NCBI RefSeq assembly: GCF_017545445.1
Contig: NZ_JAFWOM010000129.1
Span: 1-32,425, forward strand
DNA from: Fibrobacter sp.
GTDB lineage: Bacteria; Fibrobacterota; Fibrobacteria; Fibrobacterales; Fibrobacteraceae
Direction of reading: 5' to 3'
Length of the DNA: 32,425 bases
This document shows positions 23,901 to 31,373 of the stretch, in pieces; the stretch's first letter is position 1, and the number at the start of each line of letters is the position of its first letter. The position numbers were made by a program, and so were the translations under genes. The notes below the pieces were generated by a model. The model saw nothing but the letters and a program-made list of their open reading frames with translations. It was not told the origin of the DNA and did not search any database.

Positions 23901-26900
23901 AGCCCCTTCCGGGTCCGTCGCGGTAAACGTGATGTTTGCGGCACCATGCCAATACTTGTTCGGAATCACGATGTTTGCAACGTTATTCGCATCCACCTGG
24001 ACATTGAGCGTTTCGCCAACAGATTCTTCTTCATCCTTGCCCTTCTTGCCTTTCTTCTTGGAAGAACCTTGGCCAATCGGGCTGACCTTGAACGTCCACT
24101 TGAGTTCAGAAATCTTGTGGTCCGCATCCTTCACGAAATCTTCAAGCTTGATCGGCTGGAACAGTTTCTTTTCGTCAATGGACTGGTCACGCAAATCACG
24201 TACAAATTCAGGTGCATCGTTCACGGAGAGAACCGTAAACGTTACTTCCTTGCTATCCGAAGCCCCATCCGGGTCGGTCACCGTGAAACGAATCTTTTCG
24301 GAACCGTTCCAGCTCGGAGACGGAGGAACAACCGTTACCTTGTGTGCAGCATCCATCGTCACGCGGAGTTCCTTGTGTCCTTCCATCTTCCACTTGAGGC
24401 GATTCTTCGGATGGTCCAAATCTTCAACAAAGTTGTCGAGTTCAATCGTCTTGAATTCGCCCTTTTCCTTGATGGTCTGACTTGCAATTTCCTTCATGAT
24501 TGGCGGGTCGTTCACAGAAACAACAGTAAATGTTGCCGTTGAACGAGCCTTGGCTCCAGCGGGGTCCGTAACAGTGAACGTCACCTTTTCGGTACCATTC
24601 CACATCTTGTTCGGAGTCTTCACGGTCACGATGCCACTCTTGGACATATCGACCTTGAGATCCTTGTTGCCCGTAAAGTCAATCTTCAAGCTTTCAAAAC
24701 GGTCATCTGGGTCAGACACAAGTTCAGATACATTGAACGGAGTAAATTCGCCCTTTTCCTGAATGGTCTGGTCGGCCACCTGCTTGATTTCCGGGAGATC
24801 GTTCACAGATTCTACGGTAAAGAGAGCCGTCGAAGAAGCCTTGGCCCCTTCGGGGTCCGTCACGGTAAACGTAATTTCTTCGGCACCGTTCCAGAATTTA
24901 TCCGGAACAATAATTTTTGCAACCTTGTTATCGTCAATTTCAACCTTGAGTTCGCATTCTCTCTTCTTACCACCTGCCGGTTTGCACGTTGTCGCAAACG
25001 TAAGTTCAGAAAGCTTGTTGTCCATGTCCTTCACCATGTCGCCAAGCTTGATCGGCTGGAATTGACCCTTTTCCTTGATCGTCTGCGGAGTCACCTGCCT
25101 TACGAACATCGGCACGTCGTTCACAGATTCCACCGTAAAGAGCACGGTGCGTTCATCGCAAGCGTTGTCCGGGTCGCAGACCTTGAACGTAATCGATTCA
25201 GCGCCATGCCACTGAGCGGACGGCGGAGTGATGCGAGCGTTATGACCGGCATCCATCTGGACTTTGAGTTCCTTGTTTCCAGAAATAGTCCACTTGAGAC
25301 GATTCTTCGCATGGTCCGGGTCTTCAACGTAATTATCCAGTTCAACAACCTTGAATTCGCCCTGTTCCTTAATCGTTTGTTCACGAATATCCTTCATCAC
25401 CGGAGGATCGTTGATAGCCGTGACCGTAAACTTCGCAGAAGTCGTTGCACGGGCACCTTCCGGGTCCGTCGCCGTAAACATCAACGTTTCCGTACCGTTC
25501 CACTGGTCGTGCGGAATCTTCACGGAAACTTCGTGCGTTCTGTTGTCTATATTGACCTTGAGATCCCTGTTGCCCGTTACTTCGACCTTGAGCTTCGAGA
25601 AATCGTGGTCGGCATCGCTCAAGTAATCATCCAAATTAAACGACGTGAACTCATACTTTTCTTCGACACTCTGGTCGGCAATTTTCTTGAATACCGGCGG
25701 GTCGTTGATGGATTTCACGTTGAGAGAGACATCCTGCTTGGCAGAACCACCTTCGGGGTCCGTCACGGTAAATGTCGCAATCGTGTTGCCGTTCCAGCTC
25801 GGATCCGGAATTTCGATTGTCGCGACATGCTTATCGTCAATCGTTACGTTGAGCGTACCCGTTTCCGGCATCGGCCCCTGGTGCTTGACTTCGACATCCC
25901 AGGAAAGTTCGGAGTTTTTGTTGTCGTCATCTTTGACAAAGTCATCCAGCTTGATTTTCGTAAACTGCTGTCTTTCATTGATGTTCTGTCCCGGAATCGG
26001 ACGGATGAACTTCGGCAAATCGTTCACAGAATTGACCGTAAACATGGCTTCGGATTCGGCACAGGCTTTGTCCAAGTCGCAAGCCGTGAACTTGATGGAT
26101 TCGGAGCCGTTCCACATTTTGTTCGGAATGCGGATTGTGGCGACACCGCCAGAGACGGAAACTTTCAAATCCTTGTTGCCAGTAACAGTCCACTTGAGCA
26201 CTTCGACGCGGTGGTCTGGATCCTTCACGTACTGCCCCAGCTGGATCGGAGCAAATTCCTGCTTTTCTTCAATCGTCTGGTCCGGGATGTTCTGGACAAA
26301 CTCCGGAGGATCGTTAATGGAATTTACTTTGAACAAAACATCCTGCTTTATCGAAGCGCCGGCAGCGTCAGTCACGGTAAACGTCACACGTTCCTGACCA
26401 TTCCAGTTTTCATCCGGAGTCGTCGTGATAGCAGAACCATAACTGTCAATTTCAATCTTCAGGTCCTTGTTCCCCGTCACAGTCCACTTGAGCTTCATCG
26501 GATCGTCATCCGGGTCCGTCACGTAGTCGGACAGCGAAATCATGTCGAACTGGTTCTTCTCGTCGATAATCTGGTCAGGAATCTTCTTTGAAAATACCGG
26601 AGGATCGTTGACAGCCGAAACAGTAAAGGCCGCGGTCTTGTTGTCACTGCCATAATCCGGGTCGTTCGCAATGAACTTGATGGTCGCAGAACCATACCAG
26701 TGAGCGTCAGGAATGACAATCGTCGCCACGCGGTTCGCGTCAATCGTCACAGACAAGTCACCATCGCCTTGCGGAGCACCCGTCGGGCGAACTTCGGTAT
26801 CCCACGTAATCTGGTCTTTCTTGTGGTCGGGGTCGTTTACATAGTCATCTAAGCGAATCTTTGCAAACTGTTTGCCTTCAGAAACAACCTGACCAGGAAT

Positions 26901-27392
26901 TTGCGACACAACCGGAGGATTGTTCACTGATTCAACGTTAAAGTTCACAGTCTCAGAAGCAGTCGCCCCTCTAGAGTCCGTTACTGTAAAAGTCAAATCT
27001 TCAGAGCCATACCAAAGAGCATTCGGAGTCGCAATTTCTACCGTATGGTCTGCGCCAATCGTCACCTTGAGGTTCTTGTTGCCGCTAACCTTCCAACGAA
27101 GCTGGGAAGGATGGTCCAAGTCATCCGTTACAAAATTATCCAGATTAAACTTCGAAAAAGTACCACCTTCCAGAATAGATTCGCCAGGTATTCCGCTCAC
27201 CTGCGGAGGTTCGTTTTCTGCTACAGGAGCTTGAACCGGAGCCGGGGCTTCCGGAGCGGGAGCAGCCGCAGGCACTTGGGCCGGAGCCGATTCAACCGGA
27301 GCCGCAGGTGCAGGATCTTGCGCAAAAGAGGAGGTCGCAAACACACTAGCCGAAGCAAGCAAGGCCGCCATGGACCTTTTTATTTTTTTCAT
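20961..27392 (-). CDS. Giant secreted Ig/cadherin-like tandem-repeat protein
   Basis: Predicted surface or secreted adhesin-like protein of 2143 residues; binding target unknown. Signal peptide MKKIKRS-hydrophobic-SSFAQ (1-25), a Pro/Ala/Glu-rich linker (about 26-65), then 20 modules of about 95-125 residues. Each reads roughly NDPPV...I..Q.I.E...F..I.L...V.DPDH....L.W...GNK.L.V...WNG.E.ITFTVTDPEGA....F.V.SV, i.e. tandem cadherin-like/Ig-like folds with probable calcium-binding DPD and NDPP loops. The last module is of the Tandem-95 kind (GSFEYMPNKGFTGIDEFTYKV) and the protein ends AAGKKKK. Modules 2, 5, 8, 11, 14 and 17 have an enlarged central loop, giving a three-module super-repeat. In 11, 14 and 17 the loop carries Lys-rich plus acidic blocks. 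Start 27392 is chosen because GGAG lies 7 nt upstream; ATG 27398 is too close to it. Monocistronic. Confidence 0.93.
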   Translation of the reverse strand: MKKIKRSMAALLASASVFATSSFAQDPAPAAPVESAPAQVPAAAPAPEAPAPVQAPVAENEPPQVSGIPGESILEGGTFSKFNLDNFVTDDLDHPSQLRWKVSGNKNLKVTIGADHTVEIATPNALWYGSEDLTFTVTDSRGATASETVNFNVESVNNPPVVSQIPGQVVSEGKQFAKIRLDDYVNDPDHKKDQITWDTEVRPTGAPQGDGDLSVTIDANRVATIVIPDAHWYGSATIKFIANDPDYGSDNKTAAFTVSAVNDPPVFSKKIPDQIIDEKNQFDMISLSDYVTDPDDDPMKLKWTVTGNKDLKIEIDSYGSAITTTPDENWNGQERVTFTVTDAAGASIKQDVLFKVNSINDPPEFVQNIPDQTIEEKQEFAPIQLGQYVKDPDHRVEVLKWTVTGNKDLKVSVSGGVATIRIPNKMWNGSESIKFTACDLDKACAESEAMFTVNSVNDLPKFIRPIPGQNINERQQFTKIKLDDFVKDDDNKNSELSWDVEVKHQGPMPETGTLNVTIDDKHVATIEIPDPSWNGNTIATFTVTDPEGGSAKQDVSLNVKSINDPPVFKKIADQSVEEKYEFTSFNLDDYLSDADHDFSKLKVEVTGNRDLKVNIDNRTHEVSVKIPHDQWNGTETLMFTATDPEGARATTSAKFTVTAINDPPVMKDIREQTIKEQGEFKVVELDNYVEDPDHAKNRLKWTISGNKELKVQMDAGHNARITPPSAQWHGAESITFKVCDPDNACDERTVLFTVESVNDVPMFVRQVTPQTIKEKGQFQPIKLGDMVKDMDNKLSELTFATTCKPAGGKKRECELKVEIDDNKVAKIIVPDKFWNGAEEITFTVTDPEGAKASSTALFTVESVNDLPEIKQVADQTIQEKGEFTPFNVSELVSDPDDRFESLKIDFTGNKDLKVDMSKSGIVTVKTPNKMWNGTEKVTFTVTDPAGAKARSTATFTVVSVNDPPIMKEIASQTIKEKGEFKTIELDNFVEDLDHPKNRLKWKMEGHKELRVTMDAAHKVTVVPPSPSWNGSEKIRFTVTDPDGASDSKEVTFTVLSVNDAPEFVRDLRDQSIDEKKLFQPIKLEDFVKDADHKISELKWTFKVSPIGQGSSKKKGKKGKDEEESVGETLNVQVDANNVANIVIPNKYWHGAANITFTATDPEGASASKTARFEVRSVNDAPVLASNAPAGETILEGGRFKTIDLSTLADDPDHPASSLKWEVSGNRNLKVDMRKDNTVIITTPDPQWSGKETLTFSVTDPEGAYARHKMLFEVTRVNDPPAFVNRIPDQKIKEKETFKPIKLDEFVKDPDNKPNELRWKITGGKQLKAEISASRVLTVTAPGKDFWCAPEMMVLEVSDPDGAKTSQSITFEVMSVNDPPVLKDIPPQKIREKGQFKDIELSKFVRDPDNTIEQLSWTVKVLKPESAHAKKGKKGKKGRDDDEDEDEPLKDPFSVVIYKGGLAHINIADPNWHGERNVQFTVKDPDGATDSKTVNFVVESVNDPPVIRPILAQVIKEKERFQPLDLTEYVSDPDHPAKSLKYEVAEPRALKASINAKKQLIVTTPDKYWNGTEKIRLEVTDPEGAKAVLQIDYEVTPVNDPPVISKNIPDQKIKEKEKFTMVDLAKIVNDPDNKPNELKWTVTGNNELAVDIKNGRASITAPSPDWYGKETLTFTVMDPAGDKQSTKATFEVVSVNDPPKFKAIPPQTIEEKKAFLPIDLSQYVTDPDNKIEEMKWSIDDENPFASAAPVKAKHSKKDKKKKKGKKHVEEEAPAPVVAGKHQLKYNISSKGILTVEIPDKFWNGSETVTINVFDPSREKASVDVRFTVKSVNDPPVVKDIPGQTTLEGKPFKSINLDDFVSDPDHKNSEIRWKTSGAKNLDVRINASRVAEIKPKKENWFGEETVVFTATDPSGASDNSVVKFVVKHVNAPPVMRDIPDFTIKENQNDGVIATIKLDQYARDKDHNFDDLKWKFTGNKQLQVNYDKSKKTVIIAQPYSHWKGDPEKITFTVTDPEGGTAHKTATFTVIAVNNPPETKPQNYVAHENEKLKVPASGGLMAGAIDPDGDKIATVKLVMKPRNGRIILNELNGSFEYMPNKGFTGIDEFTYKVFDPAGAGSKVTNAEINVMMKMNDLRGNAAGKKKK

Positions 27393-27486
27393 TTTCATTC
27401 TCCGAATTACCATACACGAATTAAAAATTTCGAAGTGAAATTTTTCACACGTTCTAAAAAACGTCAATAAATATAATGTTTTCGAA

Positions 27487-27518
27487 AAAAAACATGACGA
27501 TATTAAATCATGTTTTTT
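27487..27518. terminator. Bidirectional terminator-like hairpin between divergent genes
   Basis: AAAAAACATGA/TCATGTTTTTT, perfect 11-bp arms, 10-nt loop; the minus strand continues with two more T. It lies 95 nt upstream of the giant gene's start. The rest of the 396-bp gap (27393-27788) is A+T-rich promoter-like DNA without a gene, including TTATATTTATTG (minus strand, about 27470) and GTGAAA/TTTCAC. Confidence 0.5.
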
Positions 27519-27746
27519 CTTAATTATAAATCATATTTTTGTCAATTAGACTCAAAAAAATTCGTAACATATTGAGTATCAATGAGTTAAGAAAAAAACA
27601 GCCAGAAAAGTACACCAAGCGCCATCAAGTCTTTAAAAACGGGAAGAAAGCACCCACTTTGTAAACTTTTTGTAAAAACCAGCTTTTTCAAGATAAACAC
27701 CCTCGCCGACACGTCCCCTAATACCACAAAAATCGTCAAAAAATGC

Positions 27747-27760
27747 TAATTTTAAAATTA
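27747..27760 (+). promoter_or_regulatory. Palindromic promoter-like site before the M23 operon
   Basis: TAATTTTAAAATTA is a perfect 14-bp palindrome whose first eight bases match TAnnTTTG at 7 of 8. It lies 28 nt before ATG 27789, which has the RBS AGGA. Confidence 0.4.
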
Positions 27761-27788
27761 AAACCATTAAATCTAACCAGGAAAAACA

Positions 27789-28196
27789 ATGAAATTCGTA
27801 TTTCTCTGCGACGCCAACTACCTCAAAGGCGACATGGTCAACTTCCAGAATAACTTCCCGACCAATCACGAACTCGTGACGATGACCTCTGAAGACCTTC
27901 TCCAGAGCAAGTCCATCATCGAAGGGACCTTTGCAATCTTGGCAGAACGCACCACTTGGCAGAAGAACTTCAGCCTTTTCCGCTACTTCGGACTCTTGCC
28001 GCTTCTCGAAGTGCTCCCGCTCGGCATCGTAAGCCGTGGCCGCCGCAACGAACCCATCAAGGGCCGCAGCCAGAACAGAAACCAGGAAATTTTCTTCAAC
28101 CCGGCCGCATCTGCTGAAGAACTCTACCTCCAGGTCGATAAGTTCGTCGCAGCACCTCCTTCTGGCTATACCTATCCGCGCGGTGCCGCCAAGTAA
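27789..28196 (+). CDS. Small cytoplasmic protein, possible pseudo-receiver domain
   Basis: 135 residues, no signal peptide, family not recognised. The pattern of alternating hydrophobic strands and helices (KFVFLCDANYL; TFAILAERT; LPLLEVLPLGIVSR; EIFFNPAASAEELYLQVDKF) is compatible with a Rossmann-like fold such as a degenerate response-regulator receiver, but the acidic pocket and conserved Lys of true receivers are not evident. RBS AGGA 7 nt before the ATG. The next gene starts 3 bp after its stop, so the two are surely co-transcribed and probably cooperate; a receiver-like protein next to a MinD-like domain recalls CpaE, where both are fused. That comparison is inference. Confidence 0.75.
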   Translation: MKFVFLCDANYLKGDMVNFQNNFPTNHELVTMTSEDLLQSKSIIEGTFAILAERTTWQKNFSLFRYFGLLPLLEVLPLGIVSRGRRNEPIKGRSQNRNQEIFFNPAASAEELYLQVDKFVAAPPSGYTYPRGAAK

Positions 28197-28199
28197 GGC

Positions 28200-29723
28200 A
28201 TGCAAAGAAAGGTCCTAGAAAGCCTTTACAACCAAGGCGGGTTTACGCTTTTCGCCATCTCCGACGAAGACGTTTTACCCACAGAAGCCTTGCAGAAATT
28301 CGCACTGGCACTTAACGCCGGTGCGCGTTTTGTTGTAATTGATTTTACCGGCAAGCGCCCTTTTGATGGAAACGCCCCCTTGCAGGCCGCAGACCTTTCG
28401 AAAAAAAATTTGGACGCCTCCGACATCGCAGAAATTTCATCTACAGACGTAAATATCACGTTTAGCGGCACGAAAGCCTTGCCCACGACAGATACGGAAT
28501 TTCGTACGCTCTACCACAACATCAAGAGCCTCGAAAAGATAGCCCCGCATGTCATCGGCATCATTTCGACCGAGCAAGTCGAGAATGTCGGAAATCTCGT
28601 TTCGATGGCCCGCCTTTTAATCATGCATGTGACCGAAAAGTCCATGAATTCGGCGGCAGCGTTCATCGAAGACGTAAAAGAAGCGCAAAAAGCACAAATT
28701 CTCTGGTTATCCAAAGAACGCCCCGCAAGGCGCAAATACCCCAAAGCTCGCAAGGCCATCCGCCGAAACGCCACCGCCACCAAGGAAGCGTTCGCCCTGG
28801 ATTTCCAGAAGAACCCGGAAAAACTGGCCAAGGTCGTAAAGAAGCTCCATAAGATATCCATCCTCGTCAAAAACCCGCTCGATGGATTCCCGCGAATCAT
28901 ACGCAACAGTTTCCCATTGCTGCTGATCGTCGCAATTATCGCCCCATTCCTCTTTGTCACAGACATTGACCGCAGCGATTCGAACCTCCGCGACCGCATA
29001 CAGGAAAGGAACCTGCTTTCCGTTGCCCCCTCCTTCGAATACACCTTCGACGGAAACGAAAGCATGCAACGAATCGCCCGTTACGCCATCGGACGATTCG
29101 ACGCAATCATCACAAACGAAAAGATGGTCAAGAATTACGTCGCCAAGACGCTTGAAGACAACGGATTCAAAGTCACCTCTTGGGAAAAAGGCAACCTGAA
29201 TATTCCGCCCAAAGGAACAACAATCCGGTTTTCGCGTCCAAACGAAATCAAGCGCCCCGCATCCGCAGACACCATCGGAGCCGCCTGGAAATACTGGACA
29301 TCCGTCATCTCGGACAGCATCGCCTACATTACGGAATTCTATCACGAACAAGCGACAGCCACACAAAGAAAACACAACGGCATTGATGTCGCAAGCCGTC
29401 AAGGAGCCCGCATCCTCGCTCCCTTCAACGCCAAAGCATGGACTAGCCGCGACGAACGTGGCGGGGTCATCATAGGCCTTGTCCGCAAGAACGACGTTAT
29501 CTTGTTCATGCACTGCGACAAGCTGCTCTACTTGAACGGACAGGATGTCATGCCGGGCGACCCGATTGCCACTGTCGGTACTACAGGACACACGACGGGC
29601 CCCCACGCACATATCGTCACAGGACTTGTAAACAAGAAGGGCAAAAAACGCATCGGGAACGTCCGTTACGATGTCATCGACCCCATCAAGTGGTTTTACA
29701 AGTTTAAACCCTCATCTAAGTAA
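28200..29723 (+). CDS. Membrane-spanning M23 peptidase with cytoplasmic MinD-like domain
   Basis: Likely cell-wall endopeptidase or M23-type regulator with a cytoplasmic sensor part. 507 residues. The N-terminal part (about 1-235) resembles a MinD/CpsD-type fold (FTLFAISDEDVLPTEALQKF, ARFVVIDFTG, HVIGIISTEQVENVGNL) but has no Walker A Gly-Lys-Thr, so ATP hydrolysis is unlikely. It is followed by a basic region and one membrane segment (about 238-254, FPLLLIVAIIAPFLFV). The outer part has a linker (about 260-385) and an M23/LytM domain with all metal ligands in place: His392 and Asp396 in HNGID, His438 in LFMHCDK, and HAH (469-471) in TGPHAHIVTG. Translationally close to the 27789 gene (RBS TAAGG overlaps its stop). 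The M23 domain is certain; the MinD resemblance is a reading of the sequence only. Confidence 0.88.
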   Translation: MQRKVLESLYNQGGFTLFAISDEDVLPTEALQKFALALNAGARFVVIDFTGKRPFDGNAPLQAADLSKKNLDASDIAEISSTDVNITFSGTKALPTTDTEFRTLYHNIKSLEKIAPHVIGIISTEQVENVGNLVSMARLLIMHVTEKSMNSAAAFIEDVKEAQKAQILWLSKERPARRKYPKARKAIRRNATATKEAFALDFQKNPEKLAKVVKKLHKISILVKNPLDGFPRIIRNSFPLLLIVAIIAPFLFVTDIDRSDSNLRDRIQERNLLSVAPSFEYTFDGNESMQRIARYAIGRFDAIITNEKMVKNYVAKTLEDNGFKVTSWEKGNLNIPPKGTTIRFSRPNEIKRPASADTIGAAWKYWTSVISDSIAYITEFYHEQATATQRKHNGIDVASRQGARILAPFNAKAWTSRDERGGVIIGLVRKNDVILFMHCDKLLYLNGQDVMPGDPIATVGTTGHTTGPHAHIVTGLVNKKGKKRIGNVRYDVIDPIKWFYKFKPSSK

Positions 29724-29790
29724 AATATTGGTGTTTTATATCACATGTAACTTAAAAATATCAAAAAAACGGCAGTTTGTAAACAAAACT

Positions 29791-29859
29791 TTACACTACA
29801 ACTATCGCAAATCTATTCACAATTAAGTAACTTTGTTCCACGGGATTGATGTAGTGTAA
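29791..29859. promoter_or_regulatory. 10-bp inverted repeat around the lipoprotein promoter
   Basis: TTACACTACA (29791-29800) and TGTAGTGTAA (29850-29859) are exact reverse complements, 49 nt apart, and enclose the TAACTTTG box at 29828-29835. They could be two operator half-sites or, in the DNA, the arms of a cruciform. Confidence 0.45.
29828..29835 (+). promoter_or_regulatory. TAnnTTTG promoter box of the small lipoprotein gene
   Basis: TAACTTTG, exact consensus; the predicted start near 29842 leaves a leader of about 46 nt with an AAAGGA RBS before ATG 29888. Confidence 0.5.
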
Positions 29860-29887
29860 TAACAATGTCAAAAAAAAGGATTAGGAC

Positions 29888-30340
29888 ATGAAAAATTCCA
29901 TCATTTGGGCATCCCTCGCACTCGCAGCAGCACTCGTTTCCGGTTGCTCTGGAGTTGTGACCCCAAAGGCCGAACTCGCCAGCCACAACGACTCGGTTCA
30001 CAACATTCCCGCTATCGACAGTCTCATTGTCAGCATGAAGCAGGACTACATCAAGCAGTGCTATATGCCGGTCGCATCCCACATGCCGCCCGAAAACTCT
30101 TGCCAGTCCGACTTGTTCCAGATGGTCGAACGCCGCTACCACATGGACTACAACCAGAACCATGTCGCATCTGCTAGCAACGAACTTTTCTTCAAAGATG
30201 TCGTGCCTGAAATCCAGAAGAAAGTCAAAAGAGAACCGGCTCTCCGCGACCCGCTCCGCAAGGCATTCTCCAACAGCGACGAAATGCTTGCCTACTACAA
30301 GGACAAGTACAAATTCAATACCCAGATTGAACAGTTCTAA
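29888..30340 (+). CDS. Small lipoprotein
   Basis: 150 residues, function unknown. Signal peptide with lipobox LVSGC (Cys20). The mature part is mainly helical and charged, with a possible Cys pair (KQCYMPVASHMPPENSC). RBS AAAGGA lies 8 nt upstream, and a good promoter and a strong terminator make it a well-defined single-gene unit. A moderately long, well-biased coding sequence (third positions G/C-rich, unlike the 685-3186 family) suggests a resident, expressed gene. No domain recognised. Confidence 0.85.
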   Translation: MKNSIIWASLALAAALVSGCSGVVTPKAELASHNDSVHNIPAIDSLIVSMKQDYIKQCYMPVASHMPPENSCQSDLFQMVERRYHMDYNQNHVASASNELFFKDVVPEIQKKVKREPALRDPLRKAFSNSDEMLAYYKDKYKFNTQIEQF

Positions 30341-30372
30341 TTCTAATTTTTCCTGTTAATGACTACATTTGG

Positions 30373-30402
30373 CGCAACCTTCACGGGTTGCGTTTTTTTT
30401 TC
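30373..30402 (+). terminator. Terminator of the small lipoprotein gene
   Basis: CGCAACC/GGTTGCG with a 6-nt loop followed by nine T. Confidence 0.9.
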
Positions 30403-30410
30403 TACATTTT
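30403..30410 (+). promoter_or_regulatory. Promoter-like box before the NifU-like gene
   Basis: TACATTTT (7 of 8) ends 5 nt before ATG 30416 and follows the preceding terminator's T run directly; again the leaderless geometry. Confidence 0.4.
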
Positions 30411-30415
30411 CGGCC

Positions 30416-31237
30416 ATGAACGAAGAACAATGCGCATCTTACTCCAAGAAATTACAAGAAATTGCCAAAGCTCCTAAATACCGCGGAGCCATATTCCAAA
30501 TAGAAGCTGACGAAAAAGGACTCGCACTCGTCGATGTCAAAGAAGCAAGCCTCAAGGTTTACTTGATGATTGATCCGGAATGCGACAAAATTCTAGAAAC
30601 GAGGTTCTTTACGTACGGCGGCCCCGTCTTTACCGCCCTTGCACATTCTTTCTGCCGCAGAATACAGATGGCAACCATCGACGACGCTTGCAAGATTACC
30701 GCCGAAAGCCTCGAAGACGAACTGCGTGACACACCTGATGCAAGAGCCATCCCGGAAACAGCTCCCGAAATCAAGCAAATGAACACGCTCATCGCAAAGA
30801 TTTTAGAAGCTTATCCTGAGAAGAAAGCGACAGCCATCATCGTTCGCGAAAAGATGGAACGCATCAAGTACCGCACGCAGACCGCCGAAGGCCGTGCCGA
30901 AGCAGATGCCGAATGGAACGCCCTTACGAAAGCCCAGAAAATAGAGAAGATCGAGGCTTGGTTGCACCAGACCGTACGCGGAACACTCCAAGGTGACGGC
31001 GGGGACATACAAATTCTCGACTTGACCGATGACAACCGTCTGCAAATCCGCTACCAAGGCGCATGTGCCGGATGCGGTAGCGCCATGGGCGGTACTTTGT
31101 TCTACATCGAAGATGAACTCAAGAACAACGTTTATTACAACATAATTGTAGAACCGGAAGATCCGCTCGCGAACATCCCGCAAAACCCAGATTTGCCCGG
31201 TTTGGACGACAATAATCCACCTGCAAGCATGTATTAA
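30416..31237 (+). CDS. NifU-like Fe-S scaffold/carrier protein with degenerate IscU domain
   Basis: Probable Fe-S cluster carrier; 273 residues, cytoplasmic. The C-terminal NifU domain (about 175-250) is intact, with GDGGDIQILDL and the cluster-binding CAGC (Cys217, Cys220) in GACAGCGSAMGGTLFYIEDEL. The N-terminal part (about 15-95) resembles IscU/NifU_N (LKVYLMIDPECDKILETRFF, TYGGPVFTALAHSF), but where IscU has TYGCGSA this protein has Gly68-Gly69 and no Cys, and no CGD motif is present, so it probably no longer assembles a cluster. A Lys/Glu-rich helical linker joins the two. ATG 30416 is used instead of 30359, which would start inside the previous terminator. No isc/suf genes nearby. Confidence 0.85.
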   Translation: MNEEQCASYSKKLQEIAKAPKYRGAIFQIEADEKGLALVDVKEASLKVYLMIDPECDKILETRFFTYGGPVFTALAHSFCRRIQMATIDDACKITAESLEDELRDTPDARAIPETAPEIKQMNTLIAKILEAYPEKKATAIIVREKMERIKYRTQTAEGRAEADAEWNALTKAQKIEKIEAWLHQTVRGTLQGDGGDIQILDLTDDNRLQIRYQGACAGCGSAMGGTLFYIEDELKNNVYYNIIVEPEDPLANIPQNPDLPGLDDNNPPASMY

Positions 31238-31272
31238 TGTTGACTTTACATAACGATAGAAAAAGAGATCTG

Positions 31273-31290
31273 TATATTTTTCTAAATTTT
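31273..31290 (+). promoter_or_regulatory. Candidate promoter boxes for guaA
   Basis: TATATTTT (31273-31280) and TAAATTTT (31283-31290), each 7 of 8 with TAnnTTTG, about 85-100 nt upstream of the guaA ATG. I see no purine-riboswitch signature in the leader. Confidence 0.3.
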
Positions 31291-31373
31291 TACCAAAAGA
31301 TTCGCGCATTCACCACTAGAACGATTGTGCAAATGATAGTTTGAAAGATTCCCGTTTTCACGAGAATGAGAAT

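Noticed and set aside
21264..24542. A 1092-codon plus-strand open frame, and another of 509 codons at 25062-26591
   Set aside because: Both are antisense to the giant repeat-protein gene; their long length follows from its codon bias and repetitive sequence. Translations are Arg/His/Leu-rich without domains.
31238..31373. Purine riboswitch or other regulatory RNA in the guaA leader
   Set aside because: No three-way-junction pattern or conserved purine-riboswitch loop sequences could be found in the 136-bp A+T-rich gap.
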